Below are positions 61,544 to 64,000 of a DNA stretch of 64,000 nt, piece after piece. The notes under the pieces were generated by a model, which was not told where the DNA came from, made no database searches, and was given only the letters and a program-made list of their open reading frames with translations. Both the position numbers and the translations under genes were made by a program. Every line of letters begins with the position of its first letter. Within the stretch, counting starts at the first letter, position 1. This stretch comes from Myxococcales bacterium (lineage in GTDB: Bacteria > Myxococcota_A > Polyangia > Polyangiales > Houyiibacteriaceae), in NCBI GenBank assembly GCA_029861865.1, contig JAOTYL010000010.1:1-64000 (forward strand), given 5' to 3'.

Positions 61544-62310
61544 TGCACCTGCGCGTTCTCGGTTGTCATGGCGGAGAGACTCCCAAACACCGCACTTCGA
61601 GCTTCCTCATCGGCGACACCTTGGCGGTCGATGCCGGCGCCGTGACCGGCTCGTTGTCGCTCGATGAGCAAGAACGCATCGAGTCGGTCTTGATCAGTCA
61701 TCCGCACATGGACCACATCCGCGATCTCGCCACGCTCGCCGACAACCGTTGTCAAAAGGGCAGCGCAACTCTCGAGATCGTCGGCGTTCCCGCGACCGTG
61801 AAGGCTCTCAAACAGCACTTCTTCAACGACATCATTTGGCCTGATTTCACGCGCATTGATTCGAAGGATGGGCCGGCCGTGCGTTTCGTCGAGATCGAGC
61901 CTGGTCGACCGACCCATATCAACGGCTTCGAGGTGACCCCCGTCATGGTCAATCACACGGTCGACACGTCCGCGTTCATCATTCATCAGAACGCAACCAG
62001 CATCGTGTACAGCGGAGACACCGGCCCCACCGACGAGCTCTGGAGCCACGTCAATGCGATCGATGATCTGCAGGCGCTCTTGATGGAAGTCGCGTTCCCG
62101 AACGACGAAGCGGAGCTCGCGCACCGATCGCGGCATCACACTCCGATAACGCTCGAGACCGAGCTCGAGAAGTTGACGCACCGCGACGAACTTCCGATTC
62201 TGCTCTATCACATCAAGCCGGTCTTCGAAGCCCAGGTGTTGCGTGAGCTTGCCCAGATCAGCGGTCGGAACCTGCAGATTCTCCAGCTCGGCGATGAATT
62301 CCTGCTCTGA
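61543..62310 (+). CDS. Class-II 3',5'-cyclic-nucleotide phosphodiesterase (MBL-fold)
   Basis: HRTSSFLIGDTLAVDAGAVTGSL, ISHPHMDHIRDL (HxHxDH), GDTGPTDELW; 1-nt stop/start overlap with the CRP gene. Confidence 0.88.
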   Translation: MHLRVLGCHGGETPKHRTSSFLIGDTLAVDAGAVTGSLSLDEQERIESVLISHPHMDHIRDLATLADNRCQKGSATLEIVGVPATVKALKQHFFNDIIWPDFTRIDSKDGPAVRFVEIEPGRPTHINGFEVTPVMVNHTVDTSAFIIHQNATSIVYSGDTGPTDELWSHVNAIDDLQALLMEVAFPNDEAELAHRSRHHTPITLETELEKLTHRDELPILLYHIKPVFEAQVLRELAQISGRNLQILQLGDEFLL

Positions 62311-62324
62311 GCGCCGTTCCAGAC

Positions 62325-62353
62325 TTGGCGTGATCGCGGGTTGCGGCTATCTT
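62325..62353 (+). promoter_or_regulatory. Putative sigma70-type promoter TTGGCG-17 nt-TATCTT
   Basis: -35 at 62325-62330, 17-nt spacer, -10 at 62348-62353, preceding a non-coding structured region. Confidence 0.5.
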
Positions 62354-62359
62354 AGGAGG

Positions 62360-62714
62360 GTGAGTGGCGTTGCTCGAAAGAGGTACTCCCTTTTCGCAAT
62401 GCGACTCGCCACCGATGGCGGTTGGGCGAAGTCCCCGCAATGGTGCGAACTTCAAAAAGGAGACTCGCTATCGTGAACCGGCCCTCGATATCCGTGGGTC
62501 TAACCACCACAGAAGGCTCTGCGCGGTCTGGGCGTGGTGCCCAGAGACCCGAGAGCGCCGGCATCGCCGGGGGAGGAATGTGCATATGGACATCAGTAGT
62601 AGAACCGAACTCTCACCGGAGGTGTGGACGAATTAGCCCACGGACCTAACTCCCCCACACCGGTGGGAGTTCACAGATAAGAGGGCTGGCGCCTGAGGGC
62701 GCTGGCCCTTTTTT
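62360..62714 (+). ncRNA. Candidate structured non-coding RNA (family not assigned)
   Basis: Promoter-like element upstream; long hairpin GTGGCGTTGCTCGAAAGAGG...CCCTTTTCGCAATGCGACTCGCCAC, hairpin GGTCTGGGC-GTGGT-GCCCAGAGACC, hairpin AACTCC..CAC/GTG..GGAGTT, terminal stem with T-tract. Confidence 0.5.
62683..62714 (+). terminator. Rho-independent terminator
   Basis: GGGCTGGCGCC-TGA-GGGCGCTGGCCC followed by TTTTTT. Confidence 0.85.
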
Positions 62715-63174
62715 ATGGAGACGGCGACCCGGCCGAGGCGGTCTCGTCGTACTGGATGACCCTCCGCGCGATGAATCGGACGATCACGTAGAGCAAGAAC
62801 CCCACAGGGCTCACCAGGAGCGTTGCCAGCAGGCACGGGATCACCAGCAGGTGCGGAATGTTTAGACGCGCTGCGTCACGCGACTCCCAGGCGCCGATGA
62901 AGAGATCGAAGATCAGGTAGTGAATCCAGCCGGCGACGACGAGATGGGGCGCCGTAAACGCGGTCATCACACCGTAAAGCGACGTCATGTCGATGTTTTC
63001 TCTAGAGGCACCGTAGCCGAAGAGCATGTAGGCGTAGATGGGTGTCAGGAGCAGAACCACCGCGGGCCCATGCACCAAAAGCTGCGTCCAACGCCACCGA
63101 GGCGCGGCGACCAGGAGTAGCCAGAACGGAAGAACCACATAATTAGCGGTTTTGAAGAGGATCTCGAGAGGCAT
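62713..63174 (-). CDS. ABA4-like (DUF4281) membrane protein
   Basis: MPLEILFKTANYVVLPFWLLLVAAPRWRWTQLLV...GWIHYLIFDLFIGAWESRDAARLNIPHLLVIPCL; start re-assigned to 63174. Confidence 0.85.
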   Translation of the reverse strand: MPLEILFKTANYVVLPFWLLLVAAPRWRWTQLLVHGPAVVLLLTPIYAYMLFGYGASRENIDMTSLYGVMTAFTAPHLVVAGWIHYLIFDLFIGAWESRDAARLNIPHLLVIPCLLATLLVSPVGFLLYVIVRFIARRVIQYDETASAGSPSP

Positions 63175-63325
63175 GAGCAGGTCTTTTAGCCGATCGCTTG
63201 GGAATTGAGGGGACGGTTTCGCCCACGACTTGCGTGGTTGTGAGAAATAGTTAATTGAATTTGGGTCAATTGGCGAGACAAGCCCGTGTCTCGGCCCCAT
63301 ACCCTTATCTGCGAGAGGCATACGT

Positions 63326-64000
63326 ATGCGGAGAATGGATTGGTTTGTGCTCACCTGCGCGGTGGCACTGGTTGCGAGTGCGTGCGGCGAGAGCTCGAGC
63401 GACGGCGACATCACACCGAGCGATTGCAACTTCGACAGCACCTTCGCTGCGATTCAAACGACGATCTTCGAAGGCGAAGGCTGTGCAAACAACGCGTGTC
63501 ACGGCGCAAGCTTCGAATCGGCCGGCGGCCTTGATCTCCGTGCAGGCGCCTCGTTCAACTCGCTCGTGCGGGTGAACAGCCGCGTCAGCCCCGACATCAA
63601 GCGCGTACTCCCCGGCGACCAAGCGCTGAGCCTTCTGTACCGGAAGCTCTACGAGACCGACGAAGAGCTCAAGAACGCAGGGCTCGGCGGCGCGATGCCA
63701 TCGGGTCTCCCGCGCTTGTCCGACGACAAGATCGAAGCGGTGTTGTTGTGGACGCGTGCGGGCGCTCCGGAGGTCGGAATCGTCAAAGGCACACTCAACC
63801 TCCTCGGGTGTGAAGGGAACTTCGAAGCCGACCCCAACAAGATCAATCCTTTGCCCGCCCCCGCGGCCGGTGAAGGAGTGCAGGTTTACGCCGGCGGTTG
63901 GGCGCTCGGCGCAGAGGCAGAAGACGAGGTTTGCTACGCGACCTATTACGATTTCAGCGATTCGGTTCCGCCCGAGTATCATGTGGACTGCGACGAGTTT
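63326..64000 (+). CDS. Lipoprotein with CX4CH c-type heme-like motif, truncated at window end
   Basis: MRRMDWFVLTCAVALVASACGESSS lipobox; EGCANNACHGASF; open to window end, so missing from the ORF track. Confidence 0.72.
   Translation, partial: MRRMDWFVLTCAVALVASACGESSSDGDITPSDCNFDSTFAAIQTTIFEGEGCANNACHGASFESAGGLDLRAGASFNSLVRVNSRVSPDIKRVLPGDQALSLLYRKLYETDEELKNAGLGGAMPSGLPRLSDDKIEAVLLWTRAGAPEVGIVKGTLNLLGCEGNFEADPNKINPLPAPAAGEGVQVYAGGWALGAEAEDEVCYATYYDFSDSVPPEYHVDCDEF

Overview
High-GC bacterial chromosomal window. Gene content (CFI-box protein, DUF4266/DUF3570 pair, many lipoproteins) suggests Myxococcota/Deltaproteobacteria, but this is inference. The left end holds a compact 13-gene uptake [NiFe]-hydrogenase operon (891-12721): small and large subunits, cytochrome b, maturation protease, c-type cytochrome lipoprotein, hypF-C-D-E, a stand-alone crotonase/enoyl-CoA-hydratase-fold gene, hypA, hypB and a Ni/Co-transporter-like gene. 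The remainder is mostly core chromosome: cdsA-uppS, two DnaJ proteins, bioF-bioD, tRNA-Ala(CGC), serC, uvrB, recF-dnaN-dnaA with a probable oriC region, an RND efflux pair, PPi-type phosphofructokinase, rpsU, clpB, mobA, dapE, aspS, rimO, a Cys-less rpsD, cardiolipin synthase, a CRP/class-II cyclic-nucleotide phosphodiesterase pair, and a probable structured ncRNA. The observations I rate highest are: (1) the crotonase embedded between hypE and hypA, lacking both classical hydratase glutamates, as a candidate HypX-like CO-ligand or maturation factor; (2) replacement of one proximal-cluster Cys by Asn in the hydrogenase small subunit; (3) an abutting double parS-like palindrome about 16 kb from dnaA; (4) a dispersed polar palindrome (TTAACCCC..AAAAGGGGACTGTCCCCTTTT) at gene 3' ends that supplies stop codons and probably terminators; (5) a promoter-to-terminator ncRNA locus at 62.3-62.7 kb. 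No CRISPR array, rRNA or recognisable transposase was seen. All family calls come from reading motifs; no database search was run.
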